A stretch of 55,618 bases of DNA from CAYWGR01 sp964458015 (lineage in GTDB: Bacteria > Planctomycetota > Planctomycetia > Pirellulales > Thermoguttaceae): positions 1 through 55,618 of the forward strand of contig CAYWGR010000010.1 in assembly GCA_964458015.1 (NCBI GenBank), in the 5' to 3' direction. This document shows, one piece after another, positions 6,504 through 15,853 of the stretch; within the stretch, counting starts at the first letter, position 1; every line of letters starts with the position of its first letter. The position numbers and the translations under genes were made by a program. The notes under the pieces were generated by a model. It searched no databases, was not told where the DNA came from, and saw nothing but the letters and a program-made list of their open reading frames with translations.

Positions 6504-9155
6504 CTATTTTCTCTTTTTCGCGCCGGCAGGATCCGTCGGCATCGAAAGCGCCACATCAGGCTTCACGTTCGGCGGCGGGGTCGTGAAAAGATCCGTCTGC
6601 CGATCACCGAGTTGATTGAACACGCGGAAATGCAAGCTAGAGGCCTTGTTCGCCGACTTATAAAACTCCACCAGGGCATTCAACTGATCCACGGCGGCGT
6701 TCATCAGATCCAACTGCTGTTGTGCGGCCGCCTTGTTGGGATTCTTGGGGTCGATCTTGTCGAATGTCAGTGTTTGGAACTGGTTGCGTTTGTTGAAGAA
6801 ATTGAGCGCCTGTTGTTCCGCAATCTTTTGGTTGTAGGGCATGAGGCTATTCTTGCCCGGCAAGGTCCAAAGCAAGGTTACTTCGATCTGGATGCCCTGC
6901 GGTTTCACGTCGAATCCGATCCGCATGACCAGTTTCGACAGCTTCGGCTCGGGGAACGTAATGTCGATCTTGCCCTTGGGGCTGATGGGCTCGCCCGGCC
7001 TGATCAAGCATTTTGGAAATGCCCCGCTGAAGCCCGTGACCTGCAAACGCAAGGCATCCGTCTCCGGCAGATTCTTCAAGAGCGGCAATTTCGTCCGATA
7101 CCCGCGATTATCCCAATCCAGAAGGATTGCATCCACGGCTTGCGCTTTGTGCAGGGGCACGAAGCGGTTCGAGTCACCCAGGTTCAGCAGCAGGCCGCAA
7201 TTGCCAAGAACGCCGATCGGTATTTCCGTTTCGACAGGCAGCCAGCGGAAATTGAGCACATCTTGGTCGAGAGACAACTTCGCCACGTCCACCGTTTTGG
7301 CTGCTTCACCTTTTGCCTCCGAGGAACAACGGATCGTCCAAGCGGTCGTGTTGTTGGGATCTCGTTCGAGGCGGAAATTTCGATTGCCGCGCAGAATGTT
7401 GTCGCCGCCGACTAAAGTGATCCCCAGCGATGCCGCCTGTTGAGGTGGAATCTTGCCAATCGCCACGGGACTATCCGCCGGCGAGGGCTTGCCCTCTTCC
7501 GATAAAGGCGGCAGTTCGATCGCGCCGGATATCTCGGCCAGGGGATCGACCTTTTTCGGTGGCTCGGGGTTCGGCTTCGGGGGCTCCTGCTTCGGTGGTT
7601 CTTGCTTCGGCGGCTCCTGCTTGGGAGGTTCCTGCTTCGGCGGTTCCTGCTTCGGCGGCTCCTGCTTGGGAGGTTCCTGCTTCGGCGGTTCTTGTTTCGG
7701 CGGCTCTTGTTTCGGCGGCTCGTTCTTCGGTGGTGGCGGCGGCGGCTCTGGTTCCGTGCTGCGCGGATGTTGCGGCTGCATCACGGGGCCCGTGCGTATG
7801 CGGGCGATCGGCGCGCGAAGGCTTTTTAGCTGCGCCTGCCTCCACCAAGCGGCTCCGACAATGGTCAACACCAACAGAAGCAATACTGCACCGGCGGCCA
7901 AGGCGGCGATGCGTTGACGCGAGGCCACCAACGGCGCCCACCAAGCTTTTTTATCGGAGGCCGGCACCACCGCTTTTGATTTTCCGCTTAGCGAACTCAG
8001 GGCCTTGCCGCTGTTCCCTTTTTGGCTTCCGTTTTTGCTGACTCCCGAAACGCTGTGGCTCGCCTCGTCGATCTCGATGTTGAAAATATCGCTGCTGTCG
8101 GGTTCTTCGAGCGGTTTTGCCCTGGGCAACGAACGTTTCTGCGTGGGCGCAGATTTTTTGCAATTCAAAAGCGCCTGACTTACTTCAGCGGCGGTTTGAT
8201 AGCGATCTTCCGGCTGTTTCGCCATCATCTTCAGGCAGGCCGCCGCTAAATCGGCGGGAACTTTGGGCCGCTCTTTGCGGATGTCGGGCGGATCTTGCGT
8301 TTGATGCTTGAGAATGCGCTCGTGCAACGTTCCTTGCGGGAACGGAGGATGGCCGGTCAAAAGAAAATAAAGCGTGCATCCCAGCGAATAAATATCGGCC
8401 CGGCCGTCGAGATCGGGGCTCTTCAAGGCCAATTCGGGCGACATATAATCGACCGATCCCAGCACGCGGTCGTCGCCCAAAGAGACATCGGAGTCGTCGC
8501 CGCCAAGGCGGGCCAACCCGAGGTCAAGTATCTTCACGACGCCTTGCCCCGTCACCAACAGATTCGACGGCTTGATGTCGCAATGGATCATCTTCCGCTG
8601 ATGGGCATGGTCGAGTCCGTCGGCCGCCTGGCGGATGTAATCGGTCGCACGCTCGACGTCCAGAGGGCCGTCGCGATCGACCAGGTGTTGCAGATCCTCG
8701 CCTTCGACATACTCCATGACCAGATAATACCGATCGCCCTCGTCATCGATGCTGTAGGCGCGGACGATGTTCGGATGGTCGAGAGCGGCGACGGCCCGGG
8801 CTTCGGCAAAGAAGCGCTCGAGCGAGACGCGATCCTTGCTCACCTGCCGGGAGATCGTCTTCAAGGCGACCCGGCGGTTCATCGTGACATGTTCGGCGAG
8901 AAAAACCCCGCCCATGCCGCCGCGGCCGAGCAATTCGATCAGACGGTATTTCCCCAGAAAGAACGAGCTGCGGCCTGCCAGGAGTTGCCCTGCCTGCCAA
9001 CGGCTGATAATGTCCTGTTTGGCCAAATTGCGGGCAATCGCGGTAGGATCCTCGCTGTCGCCGGCTACACGGCGAGCCTCGGCCAACTGCGATGGCGTCA
9101 GCAGCTTGCTTTTTTCGAGCACTGCAAAAAATTCTTCCGCCGATATGACAGCCAT
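6504..9155 (-). CDS. Receptor-like Ser/Thr protein kinase
   Basis: An 883-aa Hanks-type kinase. Residues 1-60 form a helical segment often seen before planctomycete kinases. The kinase domain spans about 69-330: glycine loop GRGGMGGVF (78-86), VALKT with Lys99, catalytic loop HCDIKPSN (191-198, Asp193; HRD has become HCD), DLG in place of DFG (Asp211), and MSPE. A ~70-residue linker leads to one membrane segment (about 415-437, IAALAAGAVLLLLVLTIVG). The outer part starts with nine PPKQE repeats (about 480-527) as a stalk and ends in a ~340-residue domain I do not recognise. It probably signals from the periplasm or cell surface to cytoplasmic Ser/Thr targets. HCD and DLG suggest an RD-negative, possibly constitutively open kinase. 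It stands alone on this strand. Confidence 0.93.
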   Translation of the reverse strand: MAVISAEEFFAVLEKSKLLTPSQLAEARRVAGDSEDPTAIARNLAKQDIISRWQAGQLLAGRSSFFLGKYRLIELLGRGGMGGVFLAEHVTMNRRVALKTISRQVSKDRVSLERFFAEARAVAALDHPNIVRAYSIDDEGDRYYLVMEYVEGEDLQHLVDRDGPLDVERATDYIRQAADGLDHAHQRKMIHCDIKPSNLLVTGQGVVKILDLGLARLGGDDSDVSLGDDRVLGSVDYMSPELALKSPDLDGRADIYSLGCTLYFLLTGHPPFPQGTLHERILKHQTQDPPDIRKERPKVPADLAAACLKMMAKQPEDRYQTAAEVSQALLNCKKSAPTQKRSLPRAKPLEEPDSSDIFNIEIDEASHSVSGVSKNGSQKGNSGKALSSLSGKSKAVVPASDKKAWWAPLVASRQRIAALAAGAVLLLLVLTIVGAAWWRQAQLKSLRAPIARIRTGPVMQPQHPRSTEPEPPPPPPKNEPPKQEPPKQEPPKQEPPKQEPPKQEPPKQEPPKQEPPKQEPPKQEPPKPNPEPPKKVDPLAEISGAIELPPLSEEGKPSPADSPVAIGKIPPQQAASLGITLVGGDNILRGNRNFRLERDPNNTTAWTIRCSSEAKGEAAKTVDVAKLSLDQDVLNFRWLPVETEIPIGVLGNCGLLLNLGDSNRFVPLHKAQAVDAILLDWDNRGYRTKLPLLKNLPETDALRLQVTGFSGAFPKCLIRPGEPISPKGKIDITFPEPKLSKLVMRIGFDVKPQGIQIEVTLLWTLPGKNSLMPYNQKIAEQQALNFFNKRNQFQTLTFDKIDPKNPNKAAAQQQLDLMNAAVDQLNALVEFYKSANKASSLHFRVFNQLGDRQTDLFTTPPPNVKPDVALSMPTDPAGAKKRK
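7575..7735 (-). repeat. 15-bp tandem repeat coding for the PPKQE stalk
   Basis: Nine consecutive 15-base units plus one PPKNE variant inside the kinase gene. Third-position differences alternate between a few unit types, so the array expanded by unequal exchange and then drifted. On the other strand it yields a meaningless Gly/Ser/Cys-rich frame. Confidence 0.9.
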
Positions 9156-9343
9156 CGTGGCATTCCGAGTGATCGACGCTGTACCAGAAGAGCCCCGCTA
9201 TAGTATTAGCTTAACAACAACGTCGAAAAAACGCAAACGCCCCACCATCCTGGTGTAGGCGGCTACCCGATTCGCCGTGAAATCGCTCTTGCAGAGCCGG
9301 GGCGTTCCGGCTATCCTCCAGCCCCTCATCACTAGAATTTCCC

Positions 9344-9778
9344 TTGACAAACACGGATAAAAAGACGTTTTCCCGGCGACAAAGGCTTCTGCTGGCGGCG
9401 TCGGGCGTAGGATTAGCGGCATTGCTTGCCCTGGCGACGATGCTCCGGCCAAGCCCTTGGGGACTTGGCACGCATCAACAGCTAGGCTTTCCGCCCTGCA
9501 CGTTTCGATTCGTGTTGGGACGGCCTTGCCCGACCTGCGGCATGACCACGTCATGGGCTTATTTAGTGCGAGGAGAAGTGTTCAGCGCCTGCCGGGCGAA
9601 TACAACCGGCACGTTGTTGGGGATTTTGGCCCTGGCTGCCGCGCCTTGGCTGTTCGTTTCAGCTTGGCGAGGCACCTGGGCGGGTGTCACGCCCACGCGC
9701 GACACAATGGCATGGATTTCAGCGGCGATCCTGGTAATGATGTTGATCGAGTGGGCCATCCGCCTTATTGCGTCCTAG
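9344..9778 (+). CDS. DUF2752 family membrane protein
   Basis: A small membrane protein of 144 aa. The hallmark of DUF2752 is a CPTCGMTTSW motif around residue 65, preceded by hydrophobic FRFVLGRPC. Here it sits between an N-terminal segment (LLLAASGVGLAALLALATML) and two further hydrophobic stretches (TTGTLLGILALAAAPWLFVS; AAILVMMLIEWAIRLIAS), giving three to four membrane passes. Function of the family is unknown; members are common in Planctomycetes and Bacteroidetes. The first usable start is a TTG at 9344; no in-frame ATG occurs until residue 29, inside the first membrane segment, so TTG is preferred. The paired cysteines may bind a metal or form a redox pair. Confidence 0.85.
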   Translation: MTNTDKKTFSRRQRLLLAASGVGLAALLALATMLRPSPWGLGTHQQLGFPPCTFRFVLGRPCPTCGMTTSWAYLVRGEVFSACRANTTGTLLGILALAAAPWLFVSAWRGTWAGVTPTRDTMAWISAAILVMMLIEWAIRLIAS

Positions 9779-9911
9779 ATAACCAATGATCCGAGGCTTG
9801 GCTGCCGATCCGATGGGTTGATTGGCGAAAAGCCGGAAAATACGTTGCTCAACCGATCCTTGGCAACAATACATGCGGATAATCCAGTCTATTACGAAGC
9901 GAGGTAGTGCG

Positions 9912-10565
9912 ATGAATCGTTCCTTGACTCGATGCGTTTTGGCGTTGGTCGTGGCTCTTTTGGGCCTTTTGCCGACGATTGGCTGTCAAGGTGCATTGGC
10001 GACCGCCATGTATTTGATCAAGGGAAACAACGTAGACCCTGACTTTCCCGGCCTTAAGGGCAAGAAAGTGGTTGTGGTCTGCCGCCCGATGGTAGGGCTT
10101 CAATATAACAACGCCAACGTGGCCCGCGATTTGGCCCTCCATGTGAACGAGTTGCTCCAGAAAAACGTGCCGAAGATCCAAACCGTCGATCAACGTAAAG
10201 TGACGCGCTGGACCGACGAAAACACGTGGGAGGAATACCCCGAAGTCGGCAAGGCCATGAAGGCCGACATAGTCGTGGGCATCGACCTGGAAGCGTTCAG
10301 CCTTTATCAGGGACAAACGCTTTATCAGGGCAAGGCCAACGCCACGATTCGCGTCTACGATTGCCATCAAGGCAACAAAATGGTCTTCGACAAGATCATT
10401 CCGCAGGCCGTCTACCCGCCGAATTCCGCCGTGCCCACCTCGGATCGGCTCGAAGGCGAATTCCGCCGCGAGTTCGTCACCGTGTTGGCCGATCATGTGG
10501 CCCGCTATTTCTACGCCCACGACCCCTACGCCGATATGGCGCAAGACTCGGTAGCTCACCGATAG
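9912..10565 (+). CDS. Putative lipoprotein of unknown function
   Basis: I chose ATG 9912 over an upstream in-frame start at 9822 because GAGG lies 9 bases before it and it opens a clean lipoprotein signal: MNRSLTRC, a hydrophobic run ALVVALLGLL, then the lipobox-like PTIGC with the acylated Cys at residue 25. The mature ~190 residues are soluble and mixed alpha/beta (GLKGKKVVVVCRPMVGLQY, KADIVVGIDLEAFSLYQGQTL, TIRVYDCHQGNKMVFDKI). This recalls periplasmic lipoproteins with a CsgG- or LpoB-like fold that sense or build envelope structures, but I cannot assign a family. It is followed by a promoter for the next gene, so it is probably monocistronic. Confidence 0.75.
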   Translation: MNRSLTRCVLALVVALLGLLPTIGCQGALATAMYLIKGNNVDPDFPGLKGKKVVVVCRPMVGLQYNNANVARDLALHVNELLQKNVPKIQTVDQRKVTRWTDENTWEEYPEVGKAMKADIVVGIDLEAFSLYQGQTLYQGKANATIRVYDCHQGNKMVFDKIIPQAVYPPNSAVPTSDRLEGEFRREFVTVLADHVARYFYAHDPYADMAQDSVAHR

Positions 10566-10748
10566 TGAAAAAAGTGGTCCACGGATAGCGCCGAGCCGTC
10601 GTTGCCCTGCATTGCTTCGGGATAATATCCTGCCGCCCCTCCTTGTAATGATGGGGGGGCGAATACGCCGAATGAAACGGCCGCCCCACCCTAGAGAATT
10701 ATCCTCTTTGATCGACCAGGTTTCGGGCCGTTCTCTTTTCCGCGAACA

Positions 10749-10777
10749 TTGACGGGGGGCCTCTGCGTATTTAACAT
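10749..10777 (+). promoter_or_regulatory. Candidate sigma70-type promoter for the alpha/beta hydrolase
   Basis: TTGACG (10749-10754), 17-base spacer, TAACAT (10772-10777), then about 65 bases to the ATG at 10843. The -35 matches 5 of 6 and the -10 matches 4 of 6 consensus bases. Seen by eye only. Confidence 0.45.
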
Positions 10778-10842
10778 AGAGGGGGCGGAGGTTGTACCGC
10801 CCTGATCTCGATTTTTGCCTCTTTCCGACAAGGTTTTCCACG

Positions 10843-11856
10843 ATGTCTTTCCAACAACGTCTCTTGCCTTGGATGCCGTCCTTTGCCGTGATGCGATTCT
10901 GTTTGCTGGCGTTGTCGGCCGTGGGTGCGCTTTCCTGCGGAGCATCACTGATGGCCGCCGATGAGGAAGAAAAGCCGGCCGTCAAGAAAGAAAAGAAAAT
11001 TCCAGAGCCCGAAGACCTTGTTTTGGAGACCAACGACGGGTTGCAGTTGACGATCACCTATTATGCCAGCCTGAAGGGCAAAAATGCCATTCCCGTCGTT
11101 TTGTTGCACGAATACAAACAGAGTCGCAACGATTACAAGGATCTCGCCCCTTCGTTGCAAGCCCTGGGCTATGCCGTGATCGTGCCCGATCTGCGCGGAC
11201 ACGGTGAAAGCAAGCATCTGAAAGGCGCCCGCAAGGATGAAACCTTGAACGCGGCAAGCCTTTCGCCTCAGCAATTTTCGCTGATGGTCACCCAGGACAT
11301 GGAAGCCGTCAAGGAGTTTCTCTGGGAACGCAACAATGCAGGCGAGTTGAACATCGACAAGCTGTGCATCGTAGGCGCCGAGATGGGCGCTTCGGTCGCG
11401 CTGAATTTTGCATTGGCCGACGCCGTCGTGCAAGACCGCAACCGCGTGGCGCGGCCCGACTACAAGGTGGGGCGTTTTGTAAAAGCGCTGGTGCTGATCT
11501 CGCCCGAGCAGTCGTTCCGCGGCTTGCCCATCAAGGCCGCCACGGCCTATCCGGCCATCCAACGCGACATTGCCATGTTGATCTTGGTCGGCCGGCAAGA
11601 CGCGAAGGCCATGAAGGAAGCCAAGCAAATCCACAGCATTTTCGAAAAATATCATCCCGAACCCACCGGCGACAACGTCACCGACAAGAAAACGCTCTTC
11701 TTCGGAAAGATGGACACCAAGCTGCAAGGCACGAAACTGCTCGATCCCAAGTTCAACGTGCCGGCCATCATCGCCGACTTCCTCCATCGTCGGCTGTCGA
11801 AGAGCGAGGAATCGAGAGATTGGACGTGGCGCGAGCGTAAAGTGCCCCACGAATAA
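10843..11856 (+). CDS. Secreted alpha/beta-hydrolase-fold protein lacking the nucleophile Ser
   Basis: 337 aa from ATG 10843; a TTG start upstream would only add a basic extension. The N-terminus has a signal segment (FCLLALSAVGALSCGASLMA) and then a charged linker of E and K. The fold is clear: VVLLHEYKQSRNDY (oxyanion region), GYAVIVPDLRGHGES, a nucleophile-elbow region, and a late ILVGRQDAK strand that normally holds the acid. The elbow reads VGAEMGAS: the GxSxG serine is Glu180. So it is probably not a standard serine hydrolase; it may bind rather than cleave, or use another chemistry. It ends just before a terminator and is likely a single-gene transcript. Confidence 0.85.
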   Translation: MSFQQRLLPWMPSFAVMRFCLLALSAVGALSCGASLMAADEEEKPAVKKEKKIPEPEDLVLETNDGLQLTITYYASLKGKNAIPVVLLHEYKQSRNDYKDLAPSLQALGYAVIVPDLRGHGESKHLKGARKDETLNAASLSPQQFSLMVTQDMEAVKEFLWERNNAGELNIDKLCIVGAEMGASVALNFALADAVVQDRNRVARPDYKVGRFVKALVLISPEQSFRGLPIKAATAYPAIQRDIAMLILVGRQDAKAMKEAKQIHSIFEKYHPEPTGDNVTDKKTLFFGKMDTKLQGTKLLDPKFNVPAIIADFLHRRLSKSEESRDWTWRERKVPHE

Positions 11857-11882
11857 GCCAATACGATCGAGAAAAGATACCG

Positions 11883-11926
11883 GGGGTGTCGTATCCGCAA
11901 CCGCCGTGGATACAACACCCCTTTTT
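11883..11926 (+). terminator. Rho-independent terminator after the alpha/beta hydrolase
   Basis: GGGGTGTCGTATCC (11883-11896) pairs with GGATACAACACCCC (11908-11921) over 14 bases with one mismatch, then five T. It sits 27 bases after the stop. Confidence 0.85.
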
Positions 11927-11944
11927 ATATCACGATGCCCAACG

Positions 11945-12859
11945 TCACTTCTTCGGCTCGCTCGCCAGCGAAAGTTTGCGGCGGAACATTTTGACTTTCT
12001 CGTTGACCATCGCCGGCACTTTCTGCTTGACGAGATTCACGCCGTCGAACCAGGCATAGGGCTCCTCATAGACGATGTGGCACTCGACCAGGATGCCGTC
12101 CGAAGGATCCAAGAGCCGCGTAATTTTGGCGTATCCGCCGGCATGATCAAACGGATGGGCAGCCCCTACTTTGATTTCAGCGCGCTCGTCGCGCAGCAAC
12201 GGACGCCACTGGTTCGGGTAGTCGGCATCCTTGGCAAACCGCGAATCGACACGCGCCGCCGCTAAAATCGAGGTCTTGGACTGCGTCAGAACCGAAAACC
12301 GCGTAGTGCTAAGCTCAATACGCTCGAACAGGCGGAACGTGGCATAGGGGAATCGCTCTTCGTAGCTTGGCTTCACCTCGGCCGAAATTTTTCGCGCCGC
12401 GAGTTCTTTTTCCGAGAGAATGCCCGACTTGCGCACAACGCGGTTTTTGCCTTCCTCTTTGGATTTCATCGCGGTTTCCAGAAAATCTTTCGAGGTCAAC
12501 ACCTTCCAATCGCCGTGGGCGACAAACCATAGGTCGATCGCGCGGACGGCAGGGCCCTGGTCCGTCGGCGTGCCGATGGTGCGGATTTTCACCTCGACGG
12601 GCGCGTAAAACGATTTGCCCACAAGTTCCTCGACCGAGTCGCGGCCGTTTTGCGCCTTGGTCAAAGCGGCCTTTTGCGCGGCGGCGTCTAGCCCGTCGGC
12701 CAGGACCGGCGGCGGCAACTTGACCATTGTGCCGCCGGACATCGAGATGCCTTTTTCCAGCAGTTCCTTGAAAACGGGATTCTCGGCCGCGGTAACGGAT
12801 GCAACACAAACAATAAAAGACAACAAAACCGAATGTGCAAACTTCAATAGGAAATTCAT
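11945..12859 (-). CDS. Secreted protein of unknown function
   Basis: A 304-aa protein I cannot place in a family. A signal peptide is clear (MNFLLKFAHSVLLSFIVCVA, cut near VTAAE). The mature part is soluble and acidic/basic mixed: an N-terminal conserved-looking block (FKELLEKGISMSGGTMVKLP), a beta-rich middle (IDLWFVAHGDWKVL) and a C-terminal basic helix (NEKVKMFRRKLSLA). The tone, with a Gly-Gly-Thr start block and W-containing strands, is that of secreted planctomycete proteins of the periplasm or cell surface. It is 44 bases downstream of the SGNH gene stop on the same strand, so it may be co-transcribed with it. No catalytic signature was found. Confidence 0.72.
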   Translation of the reverse strand: MNFLLKFAHSVLLSFIVCVASVTAAENPVFKELLEKGISMSGGTMVKLPPPVLADGLDAAAQKAALTKAQNGRDSVEELVGKSFYAPVEVKIRTIGTPTDQGPAVRAIDLWFVAHGDWKVLTSKDFLETAMKSKEEGKNRVVRKSGILSEKELAARKISAEVKPSYEERFPYATFRLFERIELSTTRFSVLTQSKTSILAAARVDSRFAKDADYPNQWRPLLRDERAEIKVGAAHPFDHAGGYAKITRLLDPSDGILVECHIVYEEPYAWFDGVNLVKQKVPAMVNEKVKMFRRKLSLASEPKK

Positions 12860-12903
12860 AAATCAATAACAGGGGAATAAATCAAAATTATATTGGCAAA
12901 CCC

Positions 12904-14250
12904 TTACGGGAACAAAGCCATCAGGCTGTCGGCAAAAATCTTCATGCCTTGCGGATTGGGATGGTTAATGGCGTTCATATGCAGTGTATTGTAAGGAATG
13001 CCCTGACGCCAGAGCCGTCCCCAACGCAACGAAGCATCGGCCAACGCCACGTGATGTTTGGCGGCAAATTGCCGCAAGCCGGCCACGTAGGGACGCGGAT
13101 CGGCGTCGATATCGCGCTGGCTGGTGAGCCCCATCCAGTCGGGCCGAACGTAATGCGGCGTCAAAATGATCCATTCAGCCCCGATCGCTTTGAAATCGGC
13201 TAAAAACTTGCCGTAGCTTTGCTCGACCTGCTCCGGCGACAGATAGGCATCGTTGACGAATTCGGAAACGATCAGGTCTGGCTTTTCGCCGAGCACCTTC
13301 TCTTGATAATTGTGCGGGCTGCCGGCCGGCTCTGCGAGAAAACTGGCCGTACTGCGCCCACCCCAGCCTTGGCTAACCAATTCGATCGTCGCCTTCGGGA
13401 ACCGTGCGCGAAGTTGCGCAACGAATTGCGATTGCCAACGGTTGCAGTCGGCGTCGGGCAGAAAACCGCCGTCCGTGACGCTGTCGCCCCACGCGAGAAT
13501 CTTCAGCCGGCCGCCCTCTCGCAATTTTTGCATGGTTTTCGGCAGCAGTTGCTCGGCCGGCGTGGGCGACGGTTTCGCCGGCTCGGGATACGACGTTTCC
13601 AAGATCGGATAAAGATGGCTCGGCTCTAATTTCCCGATTCGCTCGATAATGCAAATGTTGGCCAAACGGCGCTCATTAGTCCCGATCTGCGGCGGCACGG
13701 TTATCGTCACGGTCGGCTTGCCCTCGCGCAGTTCCAAATGTCCCTGAGCGTTCAAAATAATCGAATCAATGCGCGGTGCAACGTGGCGATAGCTGATCCA
13801 GACAGGCTGGTCCTCGCGAATACGGCCGCCGGCCAAGCGTCCGATGGTGCCCCATTCGAGATCGGCCGCGTAGTCTTTGCCAAGCTCAAACCGTTGCGCA
13901 TTGGCCTCTGGACCGACACAAAGCACAAGGCTTTCCGGCACGAGAAAACCGCGTGCCGTGCATTCTTGGCATACCAAGCCGCGTAGAGGAGCCCCTTTCA
14001 CCCAACCGGCCGTATTCGGATTGAACGCCGGCAGCCGATCGTATTTCTCGGCCTGCACATCCACCATGACCGGCCGCGCTACATCGAACGTCGCCGTTTG
14101 CTCCTTCGGAAACTCCGGGGACGCCGGCAACGTCGCTTGCACCTGCCAGTCAGCAGTCAGCTTGAGAACAACCGGTGCTTTGTCGGCAGCCGAAACGGAG
14201 GTTTCAACATAGGCCGTCAACAGACATAATAGGAGAGGCATTCGGTTCAT
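12904..14250 (-). CDS. Secreted SGNH/GDSL hydrolase
   Basis: 448 aa from ATG 14250 (the open frame continues 75 codons upstream, but MNRMPLLLCLLTAYVETSVS is a proper signal peptide and AGGAG lies nearby). The first ~240 residues are a beta-rich region of unknown role; the catalytic domain is the last ~200. Block I is ILAWGDSVTDGG (Ser nucleophile), block II SQGWGGRST (Gly), block III SEFVND (Asn of the oxyanion hole), and block V has MNAINHPNPQG with the catalytic His two residues after Asn. Such enzymes are esterases that act on acetylated sugars or lipids outside the cytoplasm. It may remove acetyl groups from polysaccharides. Family sure, substrate not. Confidence 0.9.
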   Translation of the reverse strand: MNRMPLLLCLLTAYVETSVSAADKAPVVLKLTADWQVQATLPASPEFPKEQTATFDVARPVMVDVQAEKYDRLPAFNPNTAGWVKGAPLRGLVCQECTARGFLVPESLVLCVGPEANAQRFELGKDYAADLEWGTIGRLAGGRIREDQPVWISYRHVAPRIDSIILNAQGHLELREGKPTVTITVPPQIGTNERRLANICIIERIGKLEPSHLYPILETSYPEPAKPSPTPAEQLLPKTMQKLREGGRLKILAWGDSVTDGGFLPDADCNRWQSQFVAQLRARFPKATIELVSQGWGGRSTASFLAEPAGSPHNYQEKVLGEKPDLIVSEFVNDAYLSPEQVEQSYGKFLADFKAIGAEWIILTPHYVRPDWMGLTSQRDIDADPRPYVAGLRQFAAKHHVALADASLRWGRLWRQGIPYNTLHMNAINHPNPQGMKIFADSLMALFP

Positions 14251-14419
14251 GGTGGGATTCCTCGGCGGGTTGCAAGATCTAAGAGTTATCCTATGAAATT
14301 CATCACACAACTGAAACCCCCCGCAAGTGTTGTTTTGCCCCTCGACAAACCCTTTTGGGGTGATTACACTTAATGTTTCTGTTAATGTGAAAACTGACGG
14401 TTCGAGCGAGGTTTTTTTC

Positions 14420-15775
14420 ATGGACAACAAGCGTGTTTTCTTGAGCCAAAAAGAGATTCCGACTGCGTGGTACAATCTTCAGGCGGATTTGCCGCAACCG
14501 GTGCCGCCGCCCCTGCATCCGGGCACGCATCAGCCGCTGAGCCCCGCCGACCTGGAGCCGATTTTTGCCAAGGAATTGATTGCGCAAGAGGTCAGCCGCG
14601 AGCGTTGGATCGAGATTCCCGAGGCGGTGCGCAACGTCTATTCGATTTGGCGTCCCACGCCTTTGGTCCGAGCGACGAATCTGGAGAAGGCCCTGAAGAC
14701 GCCCGCCCGCATTTATTTCAAGGACGAAAGCGTCAGCCCGCCCGGCAGCCATAAACCCAATACGGCGGTGCCGCAAGCGTATTACAACAAGATCGAGGGC
14801 ATCAATCATTTGACGACCGAGACCGGCGCCGGCCAATGGGGCTCTTCACTGGCCTTCGCTTGTGCTTTTTTCGACATGCATTGCAAGGTCTTCATGGTCA
14901 AGGTGAGCTACCACCAGAAGCCCTACCGCCGCTCGATGATGCACATTTGGGGCGCGAGCGTGACGCCGAGCCCCTCGACCGAGACCAATGCCGGCCGGCA
15001 GATTTTGGCCGTCGATCCCGAATGTCCCGGCGCGCTGGGCATCGCCATCAGCGAAGCCGTTGAGGCCGCCGTCAGCCGCGACGACACCAAATACACGCTC
15101 GGCAGCGTTTTGAACCACGTCATGCTCCACCAGTCCGTGATCGGCCTGGAAGTGGAAAAACAGTTCGAGATTTTCGAGGACTTCCCCGACGTCGTGTTCG
15201 GATGCGTCGGCGGCGGCAGCAACTTTGCCGGCATCGCCTTCCCATTGATCCGCCACAAGTTGGCAGGCAAGGAAATCCGCTTCGTGGCTTGCGAGCCGCA
15301 TTCCTGCCCCTCGATGAGCCGCGGCCAATACCGTTACGATTTCGGCGACACGACGAAACTCACTCCGCTGATCAAAATGTTTACCCTGGGCCACGGTTTC
15401 GTTCCGCCGGGCATCCACGCGGGCGGTCTGCGCTACCACGGCATGGCTCCCATGGTCAGCCTTTGCGCGTCGCTGGGCATCGTTGAAGCAGCGGCCTTCC
15501 ATCAGGTCGAGTGTTTCGAGGCGGCCAAGCTGTTCGCCGCCACCGAAGGCATCATTCCCGCCCCGGAAAGCTCCCATGCCATCCGTGGCGCCATGAACGA
15601 AGCCATCCGCTGCCGTGAAACCGGCGAAGAGAAATGCATCCTCTTCAACCTGAGCGGCCACGGGCTTTGCGACATGGGCTCTTACGACCGATTCCTCAGC
15701 AATCAGTTGGAAGACTACGCCTATCCGCAAGAGAAAATCGAGGAAGCCATCGCCGATCTTCCGACGATCGAGTAA
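14420..15775 (+). CDS. trpB: Tryptophan synthase beta chain, TrpB2 type
   Basis: 451 aa from ATG 14420 (GAGCGAGG just upstream; an in-frame start at 14327 would add 31 residues with no family match). TrpB uses PLP to join serine and indole into tryptophan. The PLP-binding lysine is in PPGSHKPNTAVPQ (Lys112), the phosphate loop is CVGGGSNFAGIA, and TETGAGQWGSSLAFAC and NLSGHGLCDMG are typical. The length, the N-terminal extension ending IWRPTPLVRA and the RPTPL form are those of the TrpB2 (TrpB-like) subgroup, which often works without TrpA. No trpA or other trp gene is next to it; it is a single-gene unit ended by a strong terminator. Confidence 0.95.
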   Translation: MDNKRVFLSQKEIPTAWYNLQADLPQPVPPPLHPGTHQPLSPADLEPIFAKELIAQEVSRERWIEIPEAVRNVYSIWRPTPLVRATNLEKALKTPARIYFKDESVSPPGSHKPNTAVPQAYYNKIEGINHLTTETGAGQWGSSLAFACAFFDMHCKVFMVKVSYHQKPYRRSMMHIWGASVTPSPSTETNAGRQILAVDPECPGALGIAISEAVEAAVSRDDTKYTLGSVLNHVMLHQSVIGLEVEKQFEIFEDFPDVVFGCVGGGSNFAGIAFPLIRHKLAGKEIRFVACEPHSCPSMSRGQYRYDFGDTTKLTPLIKMFTLGHGFVPPGIHAGGLRYHGMAPMVSLCASLGIVEAAAFHQVECFEAAKLFAATEGIIPAPESSHAIRGAMNEAIRCRETGEEKCILFNLSGHGLCDMGSYDRFLSNQLEDYAYPQEKIEEAIADLPTIE

Positions 15776-15853
15776 GCAACGATTCCTCCCAAAGCACATT
15801 TGCTTTCCGAGGCTTTCATAATGTCAAAATAGCCGAGAGCTTGTTAAAGATAG

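Noticed and set aside
7453..7917. Open frame on the plus strand with Gly/Ser/Cys repeats
   Set aside because: It is the complement of the PPKQE-coding repeat of the kinase; the repeat alone makes the pattern.
9849..11057. 402-codon minus-strand frame
   Set aside because: It lies against two well supported plus-strand genes and crosses an intergenic promoter; composition is a mirror of codon bias.
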